From: Ornithodoros turicata
Lineage: Eukaryota > Arthropoda > Arachnida > Ixodida > Argasidae
Direction of reading: 5' to 3'
DNA length: 64,000 nt
Assembly (NCBI RefSeq): GCF_037126465.1
Contig: NC_088203.1
Span: 100,068,668 to 100,132,667, forward strand
Shown piece by piece: positions 1 through 9,670 of this stretch. Below the pieces are notes generated by a model that ran no database searches, had not been told where the DNA came from, and worked only from the letters and a program-made list of their open reading frames with translations. How positions within the stretch are numbered: the stretch's first letter is position 1; each line of letters starts with the position of its first letter. The translations under genes and the position numbers were made by a program.

Positions 1-104
1 TTACACGGCGGCAACACCACCACCACCACTAATCACCATCACCATCTTCCTCCTCTTCATTGGCATCATCATTACAGGAGTTTTCCACCAAAGTAAGTGG
101 TGCA

Positions 105-180
105 AGAGATGTGGAGCCTCACATTAGTGAAGGCAAAATCTCCATTTTGTTTTTTCTTAAAATCAAATCAAATAAATCAA
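105..180 (+). mobile_element. LINE-C 3' end with (TCAAA)n tail
   Basis: A truncated 3' end of a retrotransposon I call LINE-C. It shows the recurring 'atctccatttt' block, a T-rich stretch, then 'aaaatcaaatcaaat' as a short-unit tail. The same arrangement recurs at 4802-4850, 15174-15204 and, inverted, at 25547-25610, where exact target duplications delimit it. No coding sequence is retained. Family identity beyond a LINE-like 3' end is inferred. Confidence 0.5.
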
Positions 181-257
181 TACTAACGTGCGCTTGTTTC
201 GCCTACGATACATTCTTTCACAATCTTTTTGTGACGTGCAGCGGCTGGGTGCGGGGT

Positions 258-345
258 GGGGGGGATATATTTATTAGAACAAAGAAAAAAAAGGGAGGAA
301 AAGTCAGCCAAGAAAAGAAAGGAAGAAAGGAGGAGGAGGAGGAAA
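258..345 (-). mobile_element. LINE-A 3' end, 5'-truncated
   Basis: Minus-strand copy of the most frequent repeat in the window. The diagnostic order on the plus strand is G-run, 'atatatttatta', an A-rich stretch, then 'aagtcagcca'. Read on the minus strand this is the 3' UTR end of LINE-A, which terminates in a C-run. Only the last part of the UTR remains; its 5' limit is approximate. Confidence 0.6.
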
Positions 346-427
346 GGGAGCGGCGGGTGGTCTAGCTGATAACTTGTCGCGAACGGATATTCAACACGCT
401 CCAAATATCTATTTCTACTTCTAAACT

Positions 428-600
428 TGTTGGGATATACACGAAAGGGAAACAACAACAATAATCAATCAATCAATCAATCATCAACAACAATTACATG
501 AATGACGGTGGGATGAGGTGCTTCACCGCAACAATTGCGATGCCATGCCTCAGTGCATGTGGGTTAATATATGAGTGGGGTGGCGATGAAAAAGATGAGA
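428..600 (-). repeat. SINE-D-like fragment with (AATC)n
   Basis: Weak, diverged match to the SINE-D unit (best copies 7398-7522 and 21788-21884): 'gatgaggtgcttcaccgc' corresponds to 'gatgagtggggtgtttcatcgcc' in the better copy. It is preceded by an imperfect aatc microsatellite at about 460-482. Boundaries are uncertain. Confidence 0.3.
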
Positions 601-2555
601 CACAGAAGGGGAAACCTAAACGGAGAGCCTAAATTTGGGGCACAGCTGAAACATACTCTCTAGTCTAATGGATTTATCGTATGTACTATACGAGCAGGTG
701 CGTGAGTGTAAGCGTCACATGTTCCTTGCGATATATATATATATGTCTTGCGACAAAGCTGCGTCAAACATGTCGAGTGGGTTCGTACTGTTTGCTGTCT
801 CCATTCCTTCACGAAATGCGTATTACCAGCACCCGAGAATAATCGTCGTCGTGTGACCATTTCCACGGTAGGTTGAGGTGAGAAATGTTTTACTGCTACA
901 CATTCAAACGGCTGTTGGAAACAGTAGACGAAATTACAATTCGTGGCAGTCGCAGCACATATTATGGAATTGAGAAGCTGCTATAAATATATAGACATCA
1001 TACGACATTTATATTCATATTACATCATACGATACGTGGGTGACATTTTGGCACAGCTTTACATTTTGACCAATTACGCAAAGCCCTCCTAAATAAACAC
1101 TTCCAAAACATTGTTATCATTGTTGCCCGCGCCTGCAGAGCGTCTTTTTTTTTGTTTGTTTGTTTTTATGTGAAAATATATATTGCTCTCCCTGTTTTTC
1201 TCTCTCATGGCTGCCTTCTCAATTCAAAGCTTCACAATTCATGCCCCCAGTAAGGTTGACGTGTGCTCGGACGTGCTGAACATCACAGCCATATACGGTG
1301 TGTGAAGTTGCGAAGACTCTAATGTGTACGAACAAGCTTATTCCAAACTGCTATAGTCGTGTTCAACCTACGAAGGAAAAGAATTCTAGACCCTCAGCTC
1401 TCAAAATATTACTGCACCGTGTTGGCTGGACACTGTGATGTCACGCTCCCTACTTGCTCAAGGTAATGTAATCCATCATGCTCACTCTGCTTCCGTATTG
1501 GCTGTTAAGACTGGCCGCATGCCATTACGCTGCGGCAGAAAGTGCGCTCCCCTACTGATGTCGAATGGTGGCGCTGCAATATTTCTTCTGACGCGCTATC
1601 GCTTCTCCTTATCTCCAACGGGGTATGTAGTTGACGGACTATATTTCTTTTCTTTCTTATGTGGAACACGACTATAGTTTTCTGTTATTGCTGGTGCTTC
1701 TAAAAAAGAGTAATAACCGACTTTTTACGAACTACTCAAGTAGCTCGTAACGGAAGCGCGCGAAGCATAAATGTCATGTACGGTACTCACGTAATCTTTC
1801 ATTGTCATGTACGGTAGTTGGCGCTTAATCAGTGTCATGACGCTGATCAAGCGCCAACTTCCAACTAGTACGAGACGAGCAAACGATATAAAAATTGAGT
1901 TGACAGAGCACTGCATCGAGCGTTGTTTTGCCAGCCAGCGTAGCGAAGGTCCATTGTCACCAGAGGCCGTTCGAGCGGGATTAGAGGGAGAGAATTGATT
2001 GGACAACCAGTGCACAGGAGACTTCGTCCGCCTTCATTATCCTGCTGCTGCAGAAGGAGTGGGCCTAATAGGTAGCGCCACCAGTGTAAGAAATGTTTCC
2101 TCTAGTAACCACTGGACGTCGCCTTTCGTGAATAATGTTAAGCACCGATATTCGATACATGAAAAAGCGACCCAGGTTAAGAGTGCCGTGTGTTGAGATT
2201 TTGGGCACCCATTAAAGCCCCGAATGGCTAATTATTTTTTAGTGATCTCAGTGATCGAGTACGCTCTAACAATCCGGTTTGCGAAAGAAGTTGAAGTGGT
2301 TCCTGAAGTGACTCTGCGCGCACAGACCTAAGTGATGCTTCAGTCTATAGTATACCATTACCATGTGTGCTTGTCCCAGCAAGTAACTCTAGAGAATTAA
2401 GGACAGCTGCTTCCCTCCGACCTTTCTGCCTTTTTTTCCGTCTCGCCGATCTTTTCCAGAAATTGTTCTGTATTATCCGTCATAGCAATACACCACGCAT
2501 TCTGGTATCCACGTTTGAAGGGCCTAGCTGGCAAAGAATATGTCTAATGTCACCC
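601..2555. other. No gene recognised; one short inverted repeat
   Basis: About 2 kb with no convincing gene. There is a short AT microsatellite near 731-742. The only structure I would keep is a hairpin at about 1815-1861, where 'agttggcgctt' and its complement flank 'aatcagtgtcatgacgctgat'. The open frames here (up to 96 codons) lack recognisable domains. Confidence 0.5.
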
Positions 2556-2770
2556 ACCGCGCTTTACGTCGAGACTGGGAGGTACCCGGGTTCGAATCCC
2601 GGTGCCGGCTGTGCTGTCTGGGGTTTTTCCTGGGTTTTCTTCAGACGCTTTCAGACATATGTCGGCACAGTTCCCTTAGAAGTCGGCCCAGGACGCACAT
2701 TCCCCCAGGGCGTGAGTCGTGACGTTGCCCACATACGTGAGGCCGACAACGGCAAGACCTATCACCACCA
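2556..2770 (+). mobile_element. SINE-B, tRNA-headed
   Basis: A tRNA-derived SINE. A polymerase III B-box-like 'gggttcgaatccc' lies at 2588-2600, followed by the family body 'tgtgctgtctggggttttt' and 'gtcggcacagttccc', ending near 'cgacaacggcaagacc'. The same body occurs at 14590, 26623, 30181 (inverted) and 63664. It is not a functional tRNA gene: the cloverleaf is incomplete and the SINE body follows directly. Confidence 0.75.
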
Positions 2771-3223
2771 CCACCGCGCCTTATTCTGCACGAGCACCTG
2801 TTTCCTTACATAATCCATGCTCTGCGTCAGCTTTACTTGATTACTTGCCATCGCATCACATCTTGCAACCTTTCTACCAACCAGCAAATTTTTGCGCAGG
2901 CATAATGAGGTGTCAAGACAACCCGCTTCATGAACAGCTTGTGGCAAGACTATTCTCTGTCTTTATAAGCTAACTACCGGCATCGCTATGCCTGTGTTCC
3001 AGCCTTATTAATAGTGCATTACGTGTGCTACGCGCGACACTGGTTTCTGTAAGATTGCCAGGATAGCGACAAACAACACCCATGGGCTGGTCTAGGAGTG
3101 TGTCCTGCTCACGCTGACGCTGGAGTGTCAAGGAAGATTTCAACATTCGTGATAAAGATTGAGTGCGTGCTCGCAGAGCTGGTAATAATACAACAACAAC
3201 AACAGCTACACGCATGACTATTC

Positions 3224-3516
3224 GGGGGGGGGGGGGGGGGGGTATGTTTAATGCTGATAAAAAAAAACGAAGGGCACTGTTAGCCATGACGTAGGCTTGC
3301 TATTCCCTAAAGCCAGCAAGCAAACAAACAACAGGAAGGTAACAGCAGCAGAGAGACAGAAAATTATGAAGAAATACAGGACAAGACAGCTCCTTCACTA
3401 ATCGCTGTGCAGTCAGTCATGTAGGAGGCGTCAGACAGTGCGCAAGAGTTTAGCTTTCCGAAGGAATCGTGTCAGCGCAGACGTGACCTCAGCGTGCCGA
3501 GTAGGGCCAAGAAGGG
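3224..3516 (-). mobile_element. LINE-A 3' end including ORF2 stop
   Basis: Inverted copy of LINE-A. Its reverse complement runs in register with 12720-12998: end of ORF2 ('gctgacacgattccttcgg'), stop, then a UTR with 'gactgactgcacagcgatt', 'gggaatagcaagcctacgtc' and the final 'cattaaacatacccc'. The 5' truncation falls within the last ORF2 codons. G-run expansion at 3224-3242 marks the element's 3' terminus. Confidence 0.85.
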
Positions 3517-4791
3517 ACGATGGGATTAGGTGTTTTCAGTATTTGCATTAGACATTTGCCTTATTTCATAGCTATTTCAAATCTGGTAATGACAAGTGTT
3601 TAGAATGAATAATAAAAGGTGAATAGATTCGAAACTACATTTTTACGGGCCACTGACGACGTTTTCGAGTGTACGCTGCACGCCTATTCGGTGTTTCTTC
3701 TGCGCACATTTCACTAATTGTGTCATACATAAGTCACTTCATCAGTAGTTTCCGCCGGGTCTACAGGAGCTTACGAGTTGTGGACCCAGAGAGCATACGC
3801 CTGCGGGAAAAAGTTACCCCGAAATACCATCTGCTGCTGTTCTCAAGGACGGCTGCAACAGCGGGAAAAAAAACGTTGGAACAGACGGTTTCGGAGCCTC
3901 AATGTGATAAGCGGGAAAATGGCCTCCGTAACAGAACAGACGCGCGGTATGTTCAAGCATTCCCGAACAATGCTACGTAAACGGGAAAGCACATAAATTA
4001 AATGTATAGTCAACACACACACACGTAGATGCACAACTGCAGCTATCAGCCACAAACCGTTACAGAGCTTGTGTTTTATGTACTGAAAACATAGAAAATG
4101 TCATGAGTTCGCTCCATTAAAAGTTCGGCGATGCATACAATGCAAGGCCTTTACGAAAGTCCATAGCTGGCGAGGTGGCTCGGAGTGGGTGCAGAAAGAA
4201 AAGGGAGGAATATCACCCTTTGTCCATGAGTTGCATTTTTTTTAAAGGGGTATAGCAAGAAAGAGGTGTTTTTCTCGTGGTTCAGGAATCTCTAACAAAG
4301 AAGTCATCGTAACAATGAGACGTAGTCACACTCACAGTATTGTGAAACGCGGAATACGAGCGTACATCAAAGCTCTTTCGCCAGCCTAACATTTCGTATT
4401 GTATTCTCACAATAACATACCTACGAAAAATGCTTTTGTGGTGTATGCAAGCTCCCGAAATTAAGGGTATTGATGGCGCATTCAAAGAACATACTTTTTT
4501 TTCTCCGCAGCTTGATAGGTTTCCGGTAGAAACCTTCGAAACTTCTTGCTAATATGGGGCTAATGACTACAGGCCAGAACGACGGTGAATCGCCCGCCTA
4601 GAGTATAGAGAGTAAAGAGAAGCTGGGTAATACCCAGAATGGGTGTGCTGCTCCGTTTCTTTAAGTAGATGGTCGAAACCTCTTTTAGTTGAGTATGCAA
4701 AGAAACTAGGGAAGAAAATGTAGTAGGCTTCGGCTTGACAAATCGCCCACCTCATCATCATCTAACGTACATATTTATGTGTGTCTTGTAG
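3517..4791. other. No gene recognised
   Basis: Open frames up to about 103 codons overlap on both strands near 3669-4055, with no recognisable domain and no convincing splice context. A CA microsatellite sits at 4013-4023. I see nothing else to annotate. Confidence 0.5.
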
Positions 4792-4801
4792 ACTACAGAG
4801 T

Positions 4802-4850
4802 GAAGCCAAAATGTCCATTTTATGTTTTCCTTAAAACCAAACCAAACCAA
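4802..4850 (+). mobile_element. 49-bp LINE-C micro-insertion with 10-bp TSD
   Basis: A very short retroposed 3' end: 'aatgtccatttta', T-rich, then a (CCAAA)n tail. It is bounded exactly by the direct repeat 'actacagagt' at 4792-4801 and 4851-4860. The insert is only 49 bp, so this is a severely 5'-truncated target-primed insertion rather than a decayed longer copy. Confidence 0.8.
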
Positions 4851-4860
4851 ACTACAGAGT

Positions 4861-5540
4861 AGAGGACTGCTAGCTTAGTTAGCTGATTAGTTCAGCACTC
4901 GCACATCATTTGCCATAGACTCGTGACACCCTTTCCGCCAAATGCATTTTAGCTTCCTCCGCAAATATTGACAGGAGCACATAACATGTTTTATGAACGC
5001 GTTCCGAGGGAAACGTCGCCGGCTACGTATACACATGTCGTAAAGAGTACGTATTTCCTTTCCACCACGAAAACGTACTCGATACACACTATAGTTAGAA
5101 TTGTAAACAATAATGCCTGAAGACGTCATTTCAGAAACGCGAAAAAGAAAAAGCATATGAAAGGAAAGGACAGAAAGGTCGCGAAATCACCGGGATACAG
5201 CGCAATGCAGAGAACGGCCTACACACCTTCAAATATCCCAACAGGTAGGAAAATTGTTCTCTCGGTAGAGTCATATAGACCCCGCCTTTTCTTATCGCGC
5301 GGACGCAGGGTCGGCTACCGTTTTTCCGCTCGCTCACAAATGTCATTTCAACGTAATATTTCGCAATATTGATCACGTCGGGGCCTGCTTTTCGCGTGGA
5401 CTTCTTAGACGCCGCCGGTAATACCGAAGTCAAAAGTGGATGAGCAAAATCGAAACATTGACACGTGTGTTAGTAAATGAATGAGGCTTAACAGCCATCA
5501 ACTGCGTCACGTACTTGGGTGTGTGTCTGTGTGTGTGTGT
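4861..5540. other. No gene recognised; GT microsatellite at end
   Basis: Overlapping short frames on both strands at 4887-5433, with no domain recognised. A GT microsatellite at about 5519-5540 runs into the G-run that ends the following LINE-A copy. Confidence 0.45.
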
Positions 5541-5641
5541 GGGGGGGGGGGGGGGGTAGGCTTAATGTTTCACATGAAGAAAATAGGAAATGTCAGCGTG
5601 GCTGATGCCGGCTTGCTGTTCTAGAAAATAAAGACGCGAAA
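5541..5641 (-). mobile_element. LINE-A 3' end, target of a SINE
   Basis: Inverted LINE-A terminus: G-run 5541-5556, 'aggcttaatgtttcaca', 'tgtcagcgtggctgatg', 'ccggcttgctgttct'. Its upstream side is interrupted by the SINE-A insertion at 5642, so the LINE is older than the SINE. Confidence 0.7.
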
Positions 5642-5916
5642 TACCGGCCTTGGTGGCTCAGTCGGTAGCGTGTGCGCCTTCTGATCCCGAGATCGCGGGT
5701 TCGAACCCGGCCGAGGACGCCAGCAACTTGGCGGCAGGGTAAAAGTTGCTTAGACACGCCGTCTTCCGCGAGGGACGTTAAAATACGGGGTGCCGTGTGA
5801 TGAGCTTTCATCGCGCGTTAAAGAACCCTAAGGTGGGCAAAAGCAATCCACAGACCGACCGCTGTGGCGTCGCTCATGATCTCAGTTGTCTCGCGACGTA
5901 AACACCTAATTATTAT
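5642..5916 (+). mobile_element. SINE-A, full length with 13-bp TSD
   Basis: A complete tRNA-derived SINE. An A-box-like 'tggctcagtcgg' lies near 5654 and the B-box 'ggttcgaaccc' at 5698-5708. The body includes 'cgcgttaaagaaccctaagg', a block I recognise from tick SINEs, and an AT-rich 'attattatt' tail. The direct repeat 'taaagacgcgaaa' at 5629-5641 and 5917-5929 is a perfect target duplication. Relation to the published tick SINE 'Ruka' is plausible but untested. Confidence 0.88.
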
Positions 5917-5929
5917 TAAAGACGCGAAA

Positions 5930-6386
5930 GGAACTCAAAATAAACATTAAAGAAAGAAAGGAAAGAAAGAAAGACGAAAAAACAGACCGCACAGACACGA
6001 CAATGGCGCGGTCAGAAAGGGGATGCAAGGCCCGTATCTTTCAGGAAGCGGAGCAGGGCTGTGGTGACGGCCCGGTAGGCCGAGGGACGGGACCAAGGAT
6101 GGTGACCATGGACATTGTGTTGCACCCAAGCTGCATTAGACGGCAACGGAGGACTTGCCGTTGGGGAAGGTGCTGCTGGCAGTGCAGAAGATAATGAGTA
6201 ATACGGCCACCTTGCCACAGCTGGGACACTTTGACTTAGTTTACTGCTATAATGAAGCCGATCTGCAAGAAGTCCTGGAAGTGCAGTCTTTTCTTTTTTG
6301 GAGATAGAACAGTGTGCAGCACCTAATCATTTACCGTCGCCTGTACCCAAACAAAAATATGAAAAACTGACCTTGTGTATATTGGA
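5930..6386. other. GAAA microsatellite; otherwise nothing recognised
   Basis: A (gaaa)n tract lies at about 5950-5974, just outside the SINE duplication. The rest, to the next LINE end, holds small overlapping frames without recognisable motifs. Confidence 0.4.
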
Positions 6387-6475
6387 GGGGGGGGGGAGAT
6401 AAGTTTATTATACAAAAAGAAACAAAAAAGGAGGGGGAGGTTAGCATCCGCTACGGCGGCTTGTATATTCGAGGG
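6387..6475 (-). mobile_element. LINE-A 3' end, diverged
   Basis: G-run at 6387-6396 followed by 'agataagtttatta', an A-rich spacer, 'gaggttagcatccgc' and 'ggcggcttgtatattc' matches the inverted LINE-A terminus with substitutions. Only the 3' UTR is present. Confidence 0.6.
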
Positions 6476-6954
6476 ATTTGGCTTACGCTTAAGACTGTCG
6501 AAATCACACAGAGGCGTCCTTTCCGACGAACTGATGCTAAGCCACTTCGTCGTGATAAAGCACGGCATCGCAAGCGGTGCCTTTCGTAACTACATAAAGC
6601 TTCAAATCTCCCCGGAATCCTCATCCTCGTAGTAACATGGGACTCGTCGCTTCGTGTTGCGTAACGACGAACAAAACACGCCTTGAATTTTTTTTCCCCA
6701 GGCCAAATGGGCCTACATAACCAGTCTCCGGAGGATAAACAGAAAGCGAAAAAATAAAATCAGTTACAAAAAACAATAATAGCGAAACAAGCCCGACGTC
6801 GTTTTGCGTCGTCTGCCCCCTACAGCCTTTATAACATGCACTTCCACACTTTTCTCTCTCCAACCTATCTCTCTGCAGTAGAACCGGTAGAACACCATAA
6901 TGGACCGAGGAGGAAAAAGAGGTACTACTAACATCAGCATTAGCAACAGACACA
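6476..6954. other. No gene recognised
   Basis: A long minus frame (171 codons spanning 6621-7136) crosses this interval but runs through a SINE-D fragment and a CA microsatellite, has no recognisable domain, and is best treated as chance. Confidence 0.4.
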
Positions 6955-7025
6955 CACACACACATATTGGATGATGATGAGGTGTGCGATTCACCGCCGC
7001 TGAGGCGGTACACTGCCACAGACAC
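6955..7025 (-). repeat. SINE-D fragment
   Basis: 'gatgatgatgaggtgtgcga' then 'ttcaccgccgctgaggcgg' and 'tacactgcc' follows the inverted SINE-D order seen at 21788-21884. It is diverged, lacks a clear tail, and lies next to a CA microsatellite at 6949-6964. Confidence 0.4.
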
Positions 7026-7239
7026 GATGTTATTATTGTGCGAGTATAATAGCCAAGGCATAATATTCTCAGCGCGGCTATATTCTAAGTGCGTCGGTTT
7101 TCGCCGAGTGTGTATAAAACAGGTTATATTTTGCATGCTTCGTAGTCGCCATTAGGGGTTTAACTTAATTTATTTCCCACACTACCAACCTTCCTGGACC
7201 GCATTCTCAGGTCTCTTAATCAGCTGGACTCTCCCCCCC

Positions 7240-7290
7240 CCTCCGTCCCTCCCTCTCTCCATCTCTCTCTCTCTCTCTCGCGCTCTCTTA
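7240..7290. repeat. CT-rich simple repeat
   Basis: Pyrimidine-rich tract with (CT)n between about 7255 and 7290. No gene context. Confidence 0.8.
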
Positions 7291-7397
7291 ATATTGCTTG
7301 GTCACGGCCAAATCCAGCCCACCAACGCTATGCCCCCAAAGCTCTTTTGACCTTTTTGGACACCATAGGACTTCGATCATTATTGTGAAGGGACTCA

Positions 7398-7522
7398 TGA
7401 TTTCATTCCCCACATCACCACCAGCAATGGGGTAGAGTATGCCCCCTGGCGATGAAACTCTCCATTCATCATCTCAAAATAAAGTTGGTGTATTAGTAGT
7501 AGTAGTAGTTGTTGTTGTTGTT
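7398..7522 (+). mobile_element. SINE-D, near-complete
   Basis: Representative copy of a short retroposon. It runs 'ttccccacatcaccacca', 'gcaatggggtagagtatg', 'ccccctggcgatgaaact', 'catcatctcaaaataaagtt', then a (TTG)/(TAG) short-unit tail. Related copies lie near 7755, 19800, 29722, 41650 and inverted at 21788. It has no tRNA-like promoter that I can see, so it may instead be the 3' end of a LINE. Confidence 0.65.
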
Positions 7523-7754
7523 GACTTAATGCGAGACATGTCGTTTCGGTTCTGCACTTTAAATCAGTGTGTCTTGTTCGACTACTGATGTGCCCCAAAA
7601 AGGTGCACTCGGAAGACACGAGTCACGAGCAGATTAAAAGAGAAAATGCGCCGAGAACCACAAGTCATCGGTGAACAAGGCTACTTGAGCTATGATCTCC
7701 CCTCGTAACATATGTGTACATTCGATACATCTTCATAACGCCCAGACAGACACA

Positions 7755-7845
7755 CGGGCAATGGGATAGAGTATCGGCTTAAGCGGAGAAAAACTGCAGA
7801 CCGTCATTGCGTATTTCTTGTTGCTGTTGTTGTTCGGTGAATTGC
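7755..7845 (+). repeat. SINE-D fragment, diverged
   Basis: 'gggcaatgggatagagtat' matches the SINE-D block 'gcaatggggtagagtat', and the segment ends in 'ttgttgctgttgttgttc', the family's TTG tail. The middle is degraded. Confidence 0.45.
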
Positions 7846-8174
7846 TAGGTATATGCCGGTATGCTTCCGCTTGGGACTCTGATTCGTTGACGCGTGGTTT
7901 TAAGATTTTGTCTTCGCGCCCGGTACGCCATCTGCAAACTAAAACCCTTTGTATATAGGAGGCTAATGCGACGCTTTTCGAATCAATTGCATAAGAAACG
8001 GACACAAGCAAAGCAGAGAAAAAGGTCATTAACTTGTCCATGACATATTCAGTAAGTGGAACGCTGGTCATGGTTTACATTGTGATATGATGTGAGAAAA
8101 AAAGGGGGGGGGATGTAAGCTTCGACTAAGTCGAACTGGCTACCCCAGTAGGCTTACAAACAGGAAGTACAAAC

Positions 8175-8795
8175 CAGGGTTAGTTACCGAAAATATTGTT
8201 TCCGGTAACTGAAAAAACTCGGCTTTTGGTTTCCGTTTCTGGACGATTTTCGGTAGCGGTTTCTGCTTCCGTTTCCTTTTAAGAATTCCCTTTCCGTTTG
8301 AGTTTCCGAGGTAATTTCGGTACTGGTTTCTGTTTCTCATCCGGAACTCGCACTGTCTGGTTTTAGCTTTTTCGTGTCAGATATCCTAGTTACATAATGG
8401 ATGCAAAAGGACAGCCACACCAAACGCAAACACTAAAGACTTTAATACAAAGTTCGTCACGAATCTTGTACACCGCAAGTAGATGCCTCTCTAGGTTGCG
8501 GAAATACATGCCTTTAAGTTTCAAAAGTATCTGCTCGTGCGCAAAAATAACACGTCATTAAAATTTTCGCGTCCATCTGGCTGCGCAGTGGGCTCAACAC
8601 GAAAGAAAGTCCCGAAAATAAACGAAGGAATAAACGAACGAACGAACGAACGAAGAAATAAACGAACGAACGAACGAATGAACTAATGAAAGAATGATGA
8701 CTAGAAGAATAGTGCGGATATATATAATTTTCATATTAACGCGAAAACACAGAGGGAAACGACCTGTAGCCAACGTTTTCGGTAGCCAAACCCTG
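8175..8795. mobile_element. hAT-type non-autonomous element with 8-bp TSD
   Basis: A 621-bp DNA transposon. Its inverted ends are 'cagggttagttaccgaaaa' on the left and, read inward from the right, 'cagggtttggctaccgaaaa'. The perfect 8-bp direct repeat 'gtacaaac' flanks it at 8167-8174 and 8796-8803. An 8-bp duplication with CAG...CTG ends is characteristic of the hAT superfamily. The left subterminal region is dense in 'ttccg'/'cggtt' motifs. No transposase frame is present, so it would need one in trans. Confidence 0.87.
8618..8697. repeat. (AACG)n microsatellite inside hAT element
   Basis: Imperfect AACG/AATG tetranucleotide array within the right half of the 8175-8795 element. Confidence 0.85.
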
Positions 8796-8803
8796 GTACA
8801 AAC

Positions 8804-9426
8804 AGATGATAAGACGGTGAGAAAACAAAGAGATGATGATCAGAGAAGAACAGAGATGATAATGGAGTTAAACATGTAGTTCAAAAGTTTTGACCAAGTG
8901 AGTTCGGCATGGTTTACATTACAGACGGCGATTTCACTCATTTTCAAATGCTAAAAAGTACAATGAAAGCTCACTGCGGCAGATGCAATGGCGCCTGTGC
9001 AACTGAAGGTTAACTGTCAGGCCGGCTCCTTTTGCAGCCAATGTCGGGATTTAGACTGCAAAAAATACAGGCACTTTATTTATTTAAAGAAAAAAAATCT
9101 GAAACCGGAAACTGCGCCAGGCAAACGAAATTGTTGACACGCAAAATACGCCAGACGGCGAAGGGGTCTCATTTTGTGTGTCTCTCCAGTTGTCTGTACT
9201 AGCCTCGTTAACTGCTATACCAATTCGGGATACTTCGTAAATGTTTTTATTATTCATAATAGCGGCACAATAAGAGGGGACACGACTAAGACACTCCCGC
9301 TGCATAAAGCGCAGAACAGTAGCACAGCTGAAGTGTTGAGTTGGGGTAGCCAGTTCGACTTCGTCGAAACTTGCATCCCCATTTTTTTTCTCTTTATCAC
9401 GTGACCATCTGCAAGTGTTGAATGGT
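8804..9426. other. No gene recognised
   Basis: Overlapping frames of 73-106 codons on both strands, none with a recognisable domain or splice-supported boundary. Confidence 0.4.
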
Positions 9427-9670
9427 AATGGTACCGTGATGTTACACGTAATGTTTGTCTGTGAAGTGTGGCGACATGTTGCACGTGCCCCAGGGTAGGA
9501 CTGCGGATAGTTTGGACCTCTTGGTATTGTTTTGACGTGCGCCGGAAATCACGGACACACGGTGTTGGAAGCAATGTTTACCTCCCCCACATTGCTACCG
9601 CCATCGGCCGGAATCGAACCCGTGATCTTGAGCTCAGCAAGCCAGCACGTTACCGACCGAGTGTTGAGTC
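9427..9670 (-). mobile_element. SINE-A, inverted and diverged
   Basis: Reverse complement gives a tRNA-like head ('gatcacgggttcgattccgg', B-box complement at 9610-9621), then 'ggcggtagcaatg' and a body that parallels SINE-A at 5642. The head shares 'gggttcga' and the body keeps the spacing of the 'cgttaaagaaccc' region as 'cgtcaaaacaatacc'. No target duplication was identified. Confidence 0.6.

Noticed and set aside
2580..2610. tRNA gene
   Set aside because: Only the T-arm/B-box region is tRNA-like and it runs directly into the SINE-B body; the same applies at 5644, 9610, 26832 and 63678.
2367..2813. 148-codon plus frame
   Set aside because: The last two thirds are the SINE-B head and body in translation.
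3224..3242. G-quadruplex or sequencing homopolymer artefact
   Set aside because: The G/C-run recurs at the same position in every LINE-A 3' end, so it is explained as the element terminus; its exact length may still be unreliable.
6621..7136. 171-codon minus frame
   Set aside because: Crosses a CA microsatellite and a SINE-D fragment, has a competing overlapping frame and no recognisable motif.
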